DNA of 64,000 nucleotides from NCBI GenBank assembly GCA_934718065.1, contig CAKUZR010000003.1:1-64000 (forward strand). The letters run 5' to 3'. Position 1 is the first letter of the stretch. Every line of letters begins with the position of its first letter. This DNA is from an uncultured Treponema sp. Its GTDB lineage: Bacteria; Spirochaetota; Spirochaetia; Treponematales; Treponemataceae. Made by a program: the position numbers and the translations under genes. Shown one piece after another: positions 1-9,256 of this stretch. The notes below the pieces were generated by a model. That model was not told the DNA's origin, did no database searches, and saw only the letters and a list, made by a program, of their open reading frames with translations.

Positions 1-315
1 GCCGCCGTTTTCCTTGTTGATTACAATTTTTTCGATTTCGCCCGGAGACGTTTCATATTCAATTAAAACTTTTTCAAAGTCCAGAATCGTTTTTTCCGCG
101 GCAAGCCCGGTCCACCACAAATACGCCGAGCCGTTCCGCGCGCAGGCTAAAAAAGTAAATCCATCGGAAATTTCTTCTTTTGGCGCAGAATCCTCATCTT
201 TTATTCCGCAAGAAAAACTTAAAAAAATAAATGCCGCCGCAAAAAGCGTCATTAAAAACGCAAAAATTCTCTCCGAAATCTTCAAAAACTCAAAACGGTG
301 TTCCGTGAAACGCAT
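1..315 (-). CDS. Lipoprotein of unknown function (partial, 3' end outside window)
   Basis: An open frame of 105 codons runs from an ATG at 315 off the left edge of the window. An AGGAGAG ribosome-binding site lies at 327-321, five bases before the ATG. The N-terminus has a charged stretch, a hydrophobic segment (about residues 17-34) and a spirochaete-style lipobox, LSFSCG, with the lipidated cysteine at residue 36, so the product is probably an exported lipoprotein. The visible mature part is acidic and contains the segment YLWWTGLAAE. I do not recognise the family, and the C-terminus is missing. A plus-strand frame over the same bases (14-370) is an antisense shadow. Confidence 0.75.
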   Translation of the reverse strand, partial: MRFTEHRFEFLKISERIFAFLMTLFAAAFIFLSFSCGIKDEDSAPKEEISDGFTFLACARNGSAYLWWTGLAAEKTILDFEKVLIEYETSPGEIEKIVINKENGG

Positions 316-502
316 AAAAACTCTCCTAATTTTTTTAATCAAGTCCGACAGAAGTTTTATATTCGTCTAAAACTTTTTGCAGCTCATTCCTGCTATTCAT
401 TTAGATTTCTCCCATCTCCATAAATAATTCCGCTGTCCATTCAGCGAGCGCTGTCATTCCATGCGGTGTGTCCTGTCGCTCCACACATCGTGGCTAGTCT
501 AT

Positions 503-598
503 CCACGCGGCGTGAACAGTAATGCCATGAAGAATGGACTGTAACGCCACACAAAATTTCCTGTAATGCCACGCAGCGTGAACAGCAATGCCACGGAG
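503..598. repeat. Degenerate intergenic repeat, two ~30-bp units
   Basis: The 319-bp gap between the partial lipoprotein and the next gene (316-634) contains no gene. It holds two 30-bp units, 503-532 and 569-598, that differ at four positions. Each has a small dyad CCACGC/GCGTG followed by GAACAG(T/C)AATGCCA. Weaker related fragments occur from about 450. These look like decayed intergenic repeats. No function can be assigned. Confidence 0.5.
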
Positions 599-634
599 AA
601 AAACATATCACCTTATGAAATTTACAACCCTTGC

Positions 635-3427
635 CTAACCTTTCAGTTTTTTGGTCATCGCTGAAATTTCATCCAGCGAAAGACTGCCGGAATTCACAAA
701 ATAATCCTGGACGGCTTTCTGCAAATCCGGAACCTCGGTGATTTCTGAAACTTTCAGCATATTTTCAAGCGAATATTTCAAAATATTTGAATCCCGGAAT
801 TCCGCAATTCCCATTTCGCATGATTTTTCATAGTCAGCCTTGATTTCTTCCCAGGTTGCTCCGCACAAAGCCGCAAGAATTCCGCAGAAAACGCCGGTGC
901 GGTCAACGCCAATCTCGCAGTGAATCAGGAACGGCGCCTGATTCTGCTCGCTGTTTATAAAACCGCAGATTTGTTTCATCCATTGAAGCATCAGCTCTGA
1001 ATCTGAATAATAGTACACAAAATTTGCGCTAGGAACAATTCCGTTTCCGCCGCAGTTCTTGTCGCCAACATAAAGAACGCTTCCAGCCTTGATGATATTT
1101 TTGTAGTAATCAGGAATTGTCACTTTGTAGTCTTTTCCGTCCACAGTGTACTTCATTCCTTCGGTTTCGGCGCGGTTGTTGCAAAGATTTATGTCCGACT
1201 TAATGCCGAATTCTTTCATATAAGCCTGAACCTGTTCAAGCCGCAGCTGCTCCGTCGGTGTCTGCTCGTGGCTTGGATAGAACGGATGGTACGAGCGGTA
1301 AAGATTCGCCGTTTCCGGAACCTGCCTGAAATTTGAAATTTTGCGCTTGTCCTCTTCGGTTTCAAGGTTGAAGTCAGTTTTCGCCTTTACAACGGAAGCG
1401 TTTTCGCTGTTTTCCAGAAGATTTTCCATCCGCGCGGAATCATTAAGGTCGCTTTCAAAAAGAATAAGCATATTGTTGTTTGAATTTTTAAACTGATATT
1501 TTTCTTCAACAAATGACGGAATTTTAAGCTGCCTGCCGTTCTTGTAAAATCTGTATTCCGGCTGGCCGCTGAATCCAGGGCGGCTGATTTTTTCATACGG
1601 AATTGCCAGGGAATACCAGTCGTAAGCCGGATCGTAGCCAAGCGTGAAATTTTCCTCGTCTTCAACCCAGCGTTTTTTTGCAGGATTATAAACTGTTGTG
1701 AACGAGCCGCGGACAGTCAGCGTTGAAATGTTTTCTTTCGTGTCGCCCCAGGTTTTCAAATCGTAGACAATCGTGATTGTTTTTTCATCCGCAGAATCAA
1801 CATAGCATCTTTTTCGGTTTGCCTCGGAATTCAGCGGTTCTTCCGCAGAACGCTTAACTTTTACAACATAGCTTTCAGAATTTCCGTCCTTCGCCTTTAC
1901 AATAATTGAAAATTCCAGCGAGCCGCCTTTTTCAATCTGCTGCGCGCCGGAAGGAGAAACAGAAACTTCCGCACCGGAATAATTTGGCTCAGCGTTCAGC
2001 TCCGCGGTTTCAGTGTCGTAAGGAATTGTGTAGAACATCCGCTTTGAAACCAGAACCGAAGAACCGTTCACCGTTACAGAAGAAAGGCTCGTGTCATCCT
2101 CGGAAGGCTCCATCGCAACTTTTGCATAAATTGAATCCACAAGGGAATCGCCATGGTCAACGTAAAGCCAGTTTCCTGTTGCGCCGTCCCATTTGTTCAG
2201 TTTCAGCGTGTTCGCCGCGATTTTTTTGCCGTCTGAATCAATTTCGTTGAACGCATTCAAATCTTCCGTCTGGTTCCAGCACTTGTAAAGTCCGTTCCAC
2301 GAAGTTTCGTACTGAAGCTCCTTTCCGCGGGCAACAACCATTTTTTCAGCCCCGGAAGGAAGTTCCAGCCGGATGTAGCTGCTGTCAGAAGTTTTTTCAA
2401 ACGGATACCAGCAGCTGCTTAGCCCCGCGCCCCAAATCCAGGCGACAACAGCCGCGCCGTCCTTTGCGTAATTCACGCCGGCCGCAGAAGAATCTGAAAC
2501 ATCCAGATAAATAAAATTGTTTCTGGCTTCCTCAAAAATCACTTCAACATTTGCATACTGGCTGAACCTGGTTGAGCTTTCATCCGAATATTCCGCGCGG
2601 AGCTTTGTTTTTCCAGCTTTTTTAAGCGCAAGAACGCCCGACTCAACTGAAAGAATTTCAGAATCTTCAACCTGCCACAAGGCTTTTTCCGTAACATCAA
2701 TTTTATTTCCGTCTGAATAAACCGCCGTTACGCAAAAAGAAGGCTTTTCCGCCGTGGAAGAAACCGATTCCGCCATTGAAAGCCGCTTCAAATAAATTTC
2801 CGGCAGAAGATAATCCTGAACATTTGAGCTTAAACGCGCGCCGCTGAAATTCTCAGCGATAAGAGCGTAATTTATGCGGTCCAAATTGCTTCCGCAGTCA
2901 TCCAAAGTCGGAATAATTCTGCTTATTGAAAGCTCCTGGTCATCCGTAAGAGAAGAAATATCAACGCCGCTTTCAAACAGCGCAGAATAAATAAAGCCTT
3001 TTATAGAAGAAGAGCGGCTGATTGTGTCAATGGAATTTTCGCCCGGCTCAATATTAACCACAGCCTTAAGAACCGCGTCCTCGATTTCTTTTCCGCTGGA
3101 ATCAAGCCCCTGCACCGTGATGATTCTGTTTTTTCCAACAGGAATTTTTTCAATCCTGAAAAAGCCAGCTCCGTTCTGCACATCGCAGAAAACAGAAATT
3201 TCTTCTGAAATGCCGCTTCCTGAAACAGAAATTTTCGCATTGGAAACAGAACCCACATCAAGCTTTGCATAACTCACCCTGGCTGCAGAACGCTGAAACA
3301 CAAGGCTTCCAAACTCCGGAGAAAAAGAATCATTCCGCTCCGAAATGGAATTCGCGCATCCAAAGAGAACTGAGAAAATCAAAACCAGAACAGGAATCAC
3401 AAAACTTTTTTTCATTCCACAACCCAT
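635..3427 (-). CDS. Modular surface lipoprotein with C-terminal tyrosine-phosphatase-like domain
   Basis: A 930-residue predicted lipoprotein, with lipobox VLFGC after a hydrophobic signal. The chosen ATG (3427) follows AGGTGGAG at 3449-3442 with a long 14-nt gap; ATG 3415 is an alternative. The N-terminal domain resembles that of the neighbouring amylase (shared GKNRI(I/V)TVQ). Next come a bacterial Ig-like domain, a starch-binding-like module with a W-N-Q-T-x-D-L pattern, a cadherin-like beta-sandwich (ends YVVKVKRS) and an E-set-like segment. The last ~200 residues form a dual-specificity/tyrosine phosphatase fold with the P-loop HCEIGVDRTG (Cx5R, cysteine near residue 837). An extracytoplasmic phosphatase joined to carbohydrate-binding modules is uncommon; the substrate could be phosphorylated glycan, inositol phosphate or protein. 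The gene lies downstream of the amylase but behind a terminator. Confidence 0.7.
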   Translation of the reverse strand: MGCGMKKSFVIPVLVLIFSVLFGCANSISERNDSFSPEFGSLVFQRSAARVSYAKLDVGSVSNAKISVSGSGISEEISVFCDVQNGAGFFRIEKIPVGKNRIITVQGLDSSGKEIEDAVLKAVVNIEPGENSIDTISRSSSIKGFIYSALFESGVDISSLTDDQELSISRIIPTLDDCGSNLDRINYALIAENFSGARLSSNVQDYLLPEIYLKRLSMAESVSSTAEKPSFCVTAVYSDGNKIDVTEKALWQVEDSEILSVESGVLALKKAGKTKLRAEYSDESSTRFSQYANVEVIFEEARNNFIYLDVSDSSAAGVNYAKDGAAVVAWIWGAGLSSCWYPFEKTSDSSYIRLELPSGAEKMVVARGKELQYETSWNGLYKCWNQTEDLNAFNEIDSDGKKIAANTLKLNKWDGATGNWLYVDHGDSLVDSIYAKVAMEPSEDDTSLSSVTVNGSSVLVSKRMFYTIPYDTETAELNAEPNYSGAEVSVSPSGAQQIEKGGSLEFSIIVKAKDGNSESYVVKVKRSAEEPLNSEANRKRCYVDSADEKTITIVYDLKTWGDTKENISTLTVRGSFTTVYNPAKKRWVEDEENFTLGYDPAYDWYSLAIPYEKISRPGFSGQPEYRFYKNGRQLKIPSFVEEKYQFKNSNNNMLILFESDLNDSARMENLLENSENASVVKAKTDFNLETEEDKRKISNFRQVPETANLYRSYHPFYPSHEQTPTEQLRLEQVQAYMKEFGIKSDINLCNNRAETEGMKYTVDGKDYKVTIPDYYKNIIKAGSVLYVGDKNCGGNGIVPSANFVYYYSDSELMLQWMKQICGFINSEQNQAPFLIHCEIGVDRTGVFCGILAALCGATWEEIKADYEKSCEMGIAEFRDSNILKYSLENMLKVSEITEVPDLQKAVQDYFVNSGSLSLDEISAMTKKLKG

Positions 3428-3462
3428 GATAAGCCCGTTATCTCCACCTGTCAAACTTTTGC

Positions 3463-3511
3463 AAAAAAAATCCCGAAACCTTCAGCGCACGAGCGATAAA
3501 AAGTTCCGGGA
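3463..3511 (-). terminator. Intrinsic terminator after the amylase gene
   Basis: On the minus strand, arms TCCCGGAAC (3511-3503) and GTTTCGGGA (3479-3471) form a nine-pair stem with one mismatch. Eight T residues follow (3470-3463). It sits just past the amylase stop and should separate the amylase from the phosphatase-lipoprotein gene. Confidence 0.75.
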
Positions 3512-3525
3512 AGGGATTAATTATT

Positions 3526-6500
3526 TTAGAATCCTAGATAAGGACTTTCTTTTGCAACTTTTCCAGGAGCCGGTGTTGCAAGCCCGGTTTTTACAAGAAC
3601 AACAAGAGCTGCATCATCAGAACCATGAGCAGAAACAGAAATGCTTCCGCCACCGGCAGAAACCGTGTCGCCGGAAATAATATCCACATAATCTCCAGCA
3701 AGAACTCCGGTCCAGCTGTGATTTCCGGCACCAACACCGACAAGCGCATAAGAGTCAACAGATTCTCCTGTTATCTTATTTGTGCCAGTGTAACGGCGTT
3801 TGTAGCCGGCCCAGCCTCCTGTATGACCATCTGTAGAATACTGCCCCATCTGCAAGGCCGGAACAGCCAGACGAATTCTGTTCAAGTCACGCAAATGCTT
3901 TGACAATTCAGAACTCAGCGTTGTTGCCACCTCACCGCTTGCCGAATATTCACCAAAGTCCGTTGCAGTAACAGAACCTTCAAGATGAGGTCCAAAATAT
4001 GAACGGCCTGTTTTTTCAAGAGACATATTCACACCGTTACCGCCGCCGCCCGGCCAGTCATTAGGTTTTCCTGCCGCAAAACGAATTTCCGAACCATAAT
4101 AAACAATCGGGATTCCCCGGAATGTAAACAACATTGACCATGCACCGGCAAAATCACCTTTCCAACGAGTCTCACCCTTGTTCGGACCATAATCGTGGCT
4201 GTCTGTATACCAAGTAAGATATGTTGAATCCCAATAAGCATCGGAATTTCCAAGCGCACGCCCATAAGCACCGCCAACACCATCGCAGAAACCATTATGG
4301 CTGATAATATCAATTGCAGAAACTACATAATCACTTTCCGGAACAGCCTTGTGAGACTTGTCGATTGTTCTGTAATTATTTCCGTCAAGCAAATGATTTT
4401 TGCTTGCACCGCTTCCGCCCAACGGACCTGAAACTGTATTATCCCAGACATAATTACTCTGTCTAAGCTGGGCTGGCTTATCACTCAAATTATTAACAAA
4501 ATTTCCAACTTCACCGAATATGAAGAAATCTGCACCGCCACGGGCTTCTTTTGCTTTTGAACTTGCGGCTTCTTCAAAGAATCTGTTCCAATAATGATCG
4601 TTCAAAGTTTCTTTTGTCATGTGCATTACAGTATCAACACGGAACATATCAACGCCCATATCAATATAGCGGTTGTAAGCACCTACAATATAATCCTGAA
4701 CTGCCGGATTCTCGATGTTTAAGTCCGGACAATCTTCATGCAGAGAATCAAGATTTGCATCCGGATAATTATCAAAAGAGCCTGAACCGGTAGGAAATCC
4801 GGTGTTATGTCCGCGAATACGACGCTTGCTGTTTGCATATCCCGCAAGAGTAAGACTTCCCGGAGTTCCGACATCATCAATAGTCTTGCAATAAGACTCT
4901 GTGGAAGGATAGTTGTACAAAGTTGCATCAGCTAAATTCGGAATGGATGAAATATCAGCAGAAGTAAACGGACGAACATCGCCTACAAAATCCGCCCAAG
5001 CAGGAATCGGTGTTCCGCCGACATCTTTCATTGAATCTCCGACTTTTATAGTCCATCCGGCAGGATAATTTCCCGGACTGTGAAGCCCGTCATATCTCCA
5101 TCCATTCGGGTAGTTTTGAGAGACTGAATTTATATAATCATAACTTGAATTTCCGTATGCCGCCTGGTAAGCACTTTCATCATATTTAAAGCTTTCCCAG
5201 CCCTGAGGAACAGGGAAATTAGCTGGATTACGGTTGTATTTAACTTCCGCAAAATTTTCAAGTCCGAATCGTCCGGAATGGTTAATTACAATATCAAGAC
5301 AGATTTTCATTCCGCGCTTATGAGCTTCATCAATTACACGCTGAAAATCATATCCTTCAGAAACAAGCCGGGCATCTTCCTTATACATATTCCATGCGTG
5401 ATAACCGTGATAACAAAGCGGACTTCTGTTCTGAACAATCGGAGTAAGCCAGATACATGTAAAACCAAGTGATTTTATGTAGTCCATTTTTTCAACAAGA
5501 CCTTTAAAATCTCCTCGCCATGTAACATCTTCTGGTCCTGTAAACCCATCTTCAGATGAAGGAATGCTGTCATTTGCACGGGCTTCCGTCCAAGAACAGT
5601 TCATATCTCCTATTGTATTTTCAGGGTCTCCGTCAAACCAACGGGCTGTAAGCAGGAAGTAAATTGATTCCTGGCGTGGATCCCAGCGGTCTGCGGAATA
5701 ATTCACATCGGAACAAGCATAATAGAATGATTTCGGACCGTTTTCATTCCCAGCTTTATCAACCGCCAGAAGCCGAACCGTCATATTGTTGTTCATTGCA
5801 AGACTTAAATTCTTGCCGGTTGCCGTATTTGAACCAGCAGCACAAGTTACATAAACCGGTGAAGAAGTTGTCGGAACAGAGCCATCGGTTGTATAGTAAA
5901 CTGTAAATCCGTCACTTTTATTGTCTGTAATAGTGAAATTTATATCTGAAAGAGATTCTTTATATCGTCCGGTCGGTTTGTTTGCCTTGATTTCAGGAGC
6001 CGTCAAGTCAGCATTTGCATCAACTTTGTATGTTACAGAACTAACCTCTCCCTCCGGAATATCTGCTTTTGAATTTACAGCGAACGCCTTTAAAGTTGTT
6101 GTTCCGGAAGAAATTTTTATAGGACTTGAGTACACAGCTGAAGATGTTGTAGGAGCAGAACCGTCTGTTGTGTAATAGATAACATCACCAGAACCGTTTG
6201 TTGAAGAAATCTCAACATTAAAACCTTCAAGATAAGTTCCGCCGTCTTTGCTGAATTTTACAGTCGGAGTCACTGGTTTTTCCGGATTATAATCATACCA
6301 CTTTCCGTCTTTGTACCAATATTCGCCGACTGTCAAGCTGTCTCCACCCTGTCCATTAGGCTTATGCTGTCCGTTACCATTATTGCTGAAAAGAACATCA
6401 ACTGCTGTATAGTTAAAAACGTATGAATACCAGCCTGAACTTTCTGCTGTCATCGCAACTCCTGGCCATGTACCGCCAGTGTAATTATTATCCGTATTGC

Positions 6501-7431
6501 CAGTTTCCCATGCCCAGACATGAGTATATCCTTTCGCATGAACAATAATCCTGTCGTCAACCACAGTTCCGTCAACGGTGATTTTTACGGAGGTTTTGTT
6601 TGAAACGTTTACTGTGTGCGAGCCGCCGCTGGAAAAAGTTCCGTAGGCAAAGGCTTTTACTGCGCCTGTGCCGTCGACTGCGTAGATTGGCCATGTGCCT
6701 GGAGCAACTTCAAGCGTTGCCGAAAAGTCGCCAGAAGAAACTTGCTGAATTTCAGAAGCCGGGTCGCCTACGTAAATCTTGCAGCCTGAAACGTTTTTCG
6801 CCGTCAGGGCAATCTTCGCCGCGGAAAGCTTGTATTCGGAAGAAGATTTTAGTCCGGCCGCTCCGCCAGAAATATAATCTGAAGCAATTTTTGCCGTATT
6901 CACAAAAGGCGCGCTTACATCAGACGGAATCGCCGCATTTATTTTTGAAATATCGCCAGAAGACACTGCGGAAAGATTTTTTCCATTCTTATGAAGTTCT
7001 GCAAAAACATTTCCAAGGGCAGTTGTTCCCCAGTTTACAGAAACGGAAGAATTTTTTCCGCTTTCAACATCGCATATTGCGCGGATTACAATTCCGTTGA
7101 TTTTTCCATCATTATTGAAAGCCTGAACTGTTACAATCCTGTTTTTTCCAGCAGGAATTCCGCTGACTGAAAGAGTTCCTTTTCCGTCCGAAACGCTGCT
7201 TTTTCCTGTCGGCTCGCTGCCGGATTTTATCCCGGTTCCCGAAACCGTTACGAGCGCAGAAACAATATCGCCTGCAAAAACAGCACGACTGTCATTTATA
7301 GAAATCGAGCCAAGATTTGACGAATCAGAACCGCCGTCATAGCGTTCCTCCAGAGAATTTGAGCATCCTGCCAGAACTGCCCCAAGCGCAGACAAAACCA
7401 GCAGCAGCTTTTTAATTCCCAGCTTTCTCAT
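3526..7431 (-). CDS. Modular alpha-amylase lipoprotein (GH13)
   Basis: A 1301-residue secreted lipoprotein that should hydrolyse alpha-1,4-glucans at the cell surface. The start is ATG 7431, with GGAGG at 7441-7437 and five-base spacing. Lipobox LAGC gives a lipidated Cys near residue 23. An N-terminal domain is shared with the neighbouring phosphatase lipoprotein. Residues ~290-385 form a CBM26-like starch-binding module (many W/Y). Two chitobiase C-terminal-like repeats follow, each with YYTTDGS (~390-475 and ~480-575). The GH13 catalytic region starts near 580 and shows DIVINHSG, FRVDTVMH (nucleophile Asp), FGEVGN (acid/base Glu) and DSHDYG. The family call is firm; the exact substrate range is inferred. 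Confidence 0.93.
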   Translation of the reverse strand: MRKLGIKKLLLVLSALGAVLAGCSNSLEERYDGGSDSSNLGSISINDSRAVFAGDIVSALVTVSGTGIKSGSEPTGKSSVSDGKGTLSVSGIPAGKNRIVTVQAFNNDGKINGIVIRAICDVESGKNSSVSVNWGTTALGNVFAELHKNGKNLSAVSSGDISKINAAIPSDVSAPFVNTAKIASDYISGGAAGLKSSSEYKLSAAKIALTAKNVSGCKIYVGDPASEIQQVSSGDFSATLEVAPGTWPIYAVDGTGAVKAFAYGTFSSGGSHTVNVSNKTSVKITVDGTVVDDRIIVHAKGYTHVWAWETGNTDNNYTGGTWPGVAMTAESSGWYSYVFNYTAVDVLFSNNGNGQHKPNGQGGDSLTVGEYWYKDGKWYDYNPEKPVTPTVKFSKDGGTYLEGFNVEISSTNGSGDVIYYTTDGSAPTTSSAVYSSPIKISSGTTTLKAFAVNSKADIPEGEVSSVTYKVDANADLTAPEIKANKPTGRYKESLSDINFTITDNKSDGFTVYYTTDGSVPTTSSPVYVTCAAGSNTATGKNLSLAMNNNMTVRLLAVDKAGNENGPKSFYYACSDVNYSADRWDPRQESIYFLLTARWFDGDPENTIGDMNCSWTEARANDSIPSSEDGFTGPEDVTWRGDFKGLVEKMDYIKSLGFTCIWLTPIVQNRSPLCYHGYHAWNMYKEDARLVSEGYDFQRVIDEAHKRGMKICLDIVINHSGRFGLENFAEVKYNRNPANFPVPQGWESFKYDESAYQAAYGNSSYDYINSVSQNYPNGWRYDGLHSPGNYPAGWTIKVGDSMKDVGGTPIPAWADFVGDVRPFTSADISSIPNLADATLYNYPSTESYCKTIDDVGTPGSLTLAGYANSKRRIRGHNTGFPTGSGSFDNYPDANLDSLHEDCPDLNIENPAVQDYIVGAYNRYIDMGVDMFRVDTVMHMTKETLNDHYWNRFFEEAASSKAKEARGGADFFIFGEVGNFVNNLSDKPAQLRQSNYVWDNTVSGPLGGSGASKNHLLDGNNYRTIDKSHKAVPESDYVVSAIDIISHNGFCDGVGGAYGRALGNSDAYWDSTYLTWYTDSHDYGPNKGETRWKGDFAGAWSMLFTFRGIPIVYYGSEIRFAAGKPNDWPGGGGNGVNMSLEKTGRSYFGPHLEGSVTATDFGEYSASGEVATTLSSELSKHLRDLNRIRLAVPALQMGQYSTDGHTGGWAGYKRRYTGTNKITGESVDSYALVGVGAGNHSWTGVLAGDYVDIISGDTVSAGGGSISVSAHGSDDAALVVLVKTGLATPAPGKVAKESPYLGF

Positions 7432-7644
7432 AGTGTCCTCCATTGCAGAAACCAGCATGACGGCTTTTCCCGCGCCGACACAGCACGCTCCTCAACGTGG
7501 CCGTTCCGCAAACACATTGTTACTTTTTAGAATCTCTTGCCGAATTGGTTAAATAGAAAAGTTGACTAAGCATTTTTCACTTTTTTACATAATTAAATGC
7601 TAAGCCCGAATCTTGAATAAAGCAAATTAAAAAAATGTTATATT

Positions 7645-7730
7645 TAGCCCGGATATCGTAAAAAATCTTCACAAACTGAAAATCTGCCTGCGCTTTTGTT
7701 TTTTCATAGAAAACTCGGCATTCTAGCTAT
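7645..7730. repeat. Truncated copy of ~205-bp palindromic intergenic repeat (R3)
   Basis: The right half of the repeat family described at 12943-13149 (from AAAATCTTCACAAACTG to the terminus near TAGCTAT) is joined directly to a short left-terminus-like TAGCCCGGATATCG, as if the middle had been deleted. The rest of the 7432-7733 gap contains an A/T-rich dyad (AGCATTT/AAATGCT) and no gene that I can see. Confidence 0.6.
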
Positions 7731-7733
7731 ATT

Positions 7734-8819
7734 TTAGATTGCGAAGCTGTCTTTCTGCTGCTTTTCCTGGTTCATTTCTGTGATGTACATAATGAAGTAG
7801 TCTTCAAGAGTTTTTTTAGGGCCGGGAAGCTTCATTCTGTCGCGGGCGCGGGCATCATCGCGGCGGACTGTGTAAAGGGAATAGAAATCGCGGTAGTCAA
7901 GTCCGGCGTCAGCCTTCACGTGCTCGCCAAGAAAAGATGAAACATCGTCACGGTTAATAGAAGAAATTCCACGCTCTCGCAAAATATTCTTCAATGTTGC
8001 AATCTGTTCCGTGGAAATTCCAAAAAGAAATTCTTCCATCGCCTGGGTAACTTCCGGAATCTGAAGCTTGCTTTTTATGAACGAAATCCACTGCTCGTCC
8101 ATCTGCATGCTCATCATTATAAGCTCGCTCGTTCCCATCATCGTTCCAAATGCAGGGGCAAGCCGGCGGCGCGCACTCCAAACCTGCTGAAGAACCGGCG
8201 CAACGGATTCAATTGTCTGGTCGTTGCGGTGCTCCCACAAAAGCAGAAGAGAAAGTCCCCAGCTTCGTCGGAATTCAAGCGGCAGCGAGCCGTCATTTAT
8301 AAGGTCAATGTAAACGTCCTCCGCAAGAAGCGTGAACATCATGGTTACGGTTTCAAGCTGAAGAGCCTGGGTTACTGACTTAGGCGCGCCAATCTGCTCG
8401 CTTATTTTCGCCATGGAAGAAAAAGTATGGATTTTCGCGACCATGTAGCCTTTTCCCAGAATCGCCTTTGAAGGAAGCTGAAGAGTCGTGTCGCCCTTCG
8501 CCTGGTGCTTCACAAGAGAATCAATCAGAAGCTGAGGCGTGCGGATTCCGCCGGGCAAGTCATGCCGCTCCAGCAAAGACGGAAAGCGCGCAACAGATTC
8601 CGCAAGCTTCGTAAGATCTTTTATGCGGCTCTCAATAACTTCAAGGCGTTCAGGCGCTTTTTCCTTTAAAAGCGGAACAAACTGGTTGTAAAGGATTTTT
8701 TCCTTCGGAGTAAGAATTACAATTCCTTCATCCTGGACTTCCGCAACTTCCGGCTCTGCATCATAAAAATCTGAAAGAGAAACTTCTGTAAATTTGTTGT
8801 TTTCACGCACGTCGGACAT
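7734..8819 (-). CDS. Conserved hypothetical protein
   Basis: A 361-residue soluble protein that I do not recognise. It has no signal peptide or membrane segment, is rich in Leu/Met helices and arginine-rich near the C-terminus (RRDDARARDRMKLPGPKK). The start is set at ATG 8819 (MSDVREN) rather than the upstream codon at 8837. There is no Shine-Dalgarno sequence; a TATAAT lies at 8834-8829, nine bases before the ATG, so the mRNA may be nearly leaderless. It stands alone between the amylase and the toxin-antitoxin genes. Clean coding character and length make it a real gene. Confidence 0.7.
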   Translation of the reverse strand: MSDVRENNKFTEVSLSDFYDAEPEVAEVQDEGIVILTPKEKILYNQFVPLLKEKAPERLEVIESRIKDLTKLAESVARFPSLLERHDLPGGIRTPQLLIDSLVKHQAKGDTTLQLPSKAILGKGYMVAKIHTFSSMAKISEQIGAPKSVTQALQLETVTMMFTLLAEDVYIDLINDGSLPLEFRRSWGLSLLLLWEHRNDQTIESVAPVLQQVWSARRRLAPAFGTMMGTSELIMMSMQMDEQWISFIKSKLQIPEVTQAMEEFLFGISTEQIATLKNILRERGISSINRDDVSSFLGEHVKADAGLDYRDFYSLYTVRRDDARARDRMKLPGPKKTLEDYFIMYITEMNQEKQQKDSFAI

Positions 8820-8828
8820 AACTTTAAT

Positions 8829-8857
8829 ATTATACACCAGAATTTCAGTTTTTAAAG
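8829..8857 (-). promoter_or_regulatory. Candidate promoter of the 8819 gene
   Basis: On the minus strand a perfect -10 TATAAT (8834-8829) follows a poor -35 CTTTAA (8857-8852) with 17-bp spacing. The predicted start of transcription falls within a few bases of the ATG. Confidence 0.4.
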
Positions 8858-8902
8858 AAAAATCGAAAAAAATATTTTAGATGGATGGAGAGAAGTTGTG
8901 GT

Positions 8903-9256
8903 TCACTGAATTCCTTCCAGCAAGCCATAGACTGAAATTATACCTTTACAGATTTTTTTCATATATGTCTTCGGCATTACAGAAAGTTTTTCTATAAAAC
9001 AAAATTTGTTTATTGCTGTCATAAGCGGAATTATTGCAACAGAATCTTTTGACAGCTTTGATTCTTTTTTAGGAACAAGAACATTTGGCTCATAATCTGC
9101 AAGCAAAAGATTGCTCGTAAGCGGAATGACAACTGAAGTCTGTATATTGCTTCTGTTAAAATCATCATTCTGCATAACCACAGCAGGACGACGATATCCA
9201 GCCTCACTGCCGGCAGGCACACCAAAATCGACAAGCCAAATTTCACCACGTGTCAT
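8903..9256 (-). CDS. MazF/PemK-family mRNA-cleaving toxin
   Basis: A 117-residue PemK/MazF fold protein, expected to be a ribosome-independent endoribonuclease. Diagnostic features are the N-terminal MTRGEIWLVDFG, the RRPAVVMQND segment with the conserved basic residues after strand 2, VVIPLTSN, and a C-terminal helix. The usual S-x-A-x-x-x-Q segment appears here as SVAIIPLMTAINK, so the exact active-site geometry may differ. The ATG overlaps the antitoxin end by 14 bases, the standard antitoxin-first arrangement implying translational coupling. Family call is firm; cleavage specificity cannot be read. Confidence 0.88.
   Translation of the reverse strand: MTRGEIWLVDFGVPAGSEAGYRRPAVVMQNDDFNRSNIQTSVVIPLTSNLLLADYEPNVLVPKKESKLSKDSVAIIPLMTAINKFCFIEKLSVMPKTYMKKICKGIISVYGLLEGIQ

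Noticed and set aside
14..370. 118-codon plus-strand frame at the left edge
   Set aside because: It is antisense to a lipoprotein gene with a good ribosome-binding site and lipobox on the minus strand.
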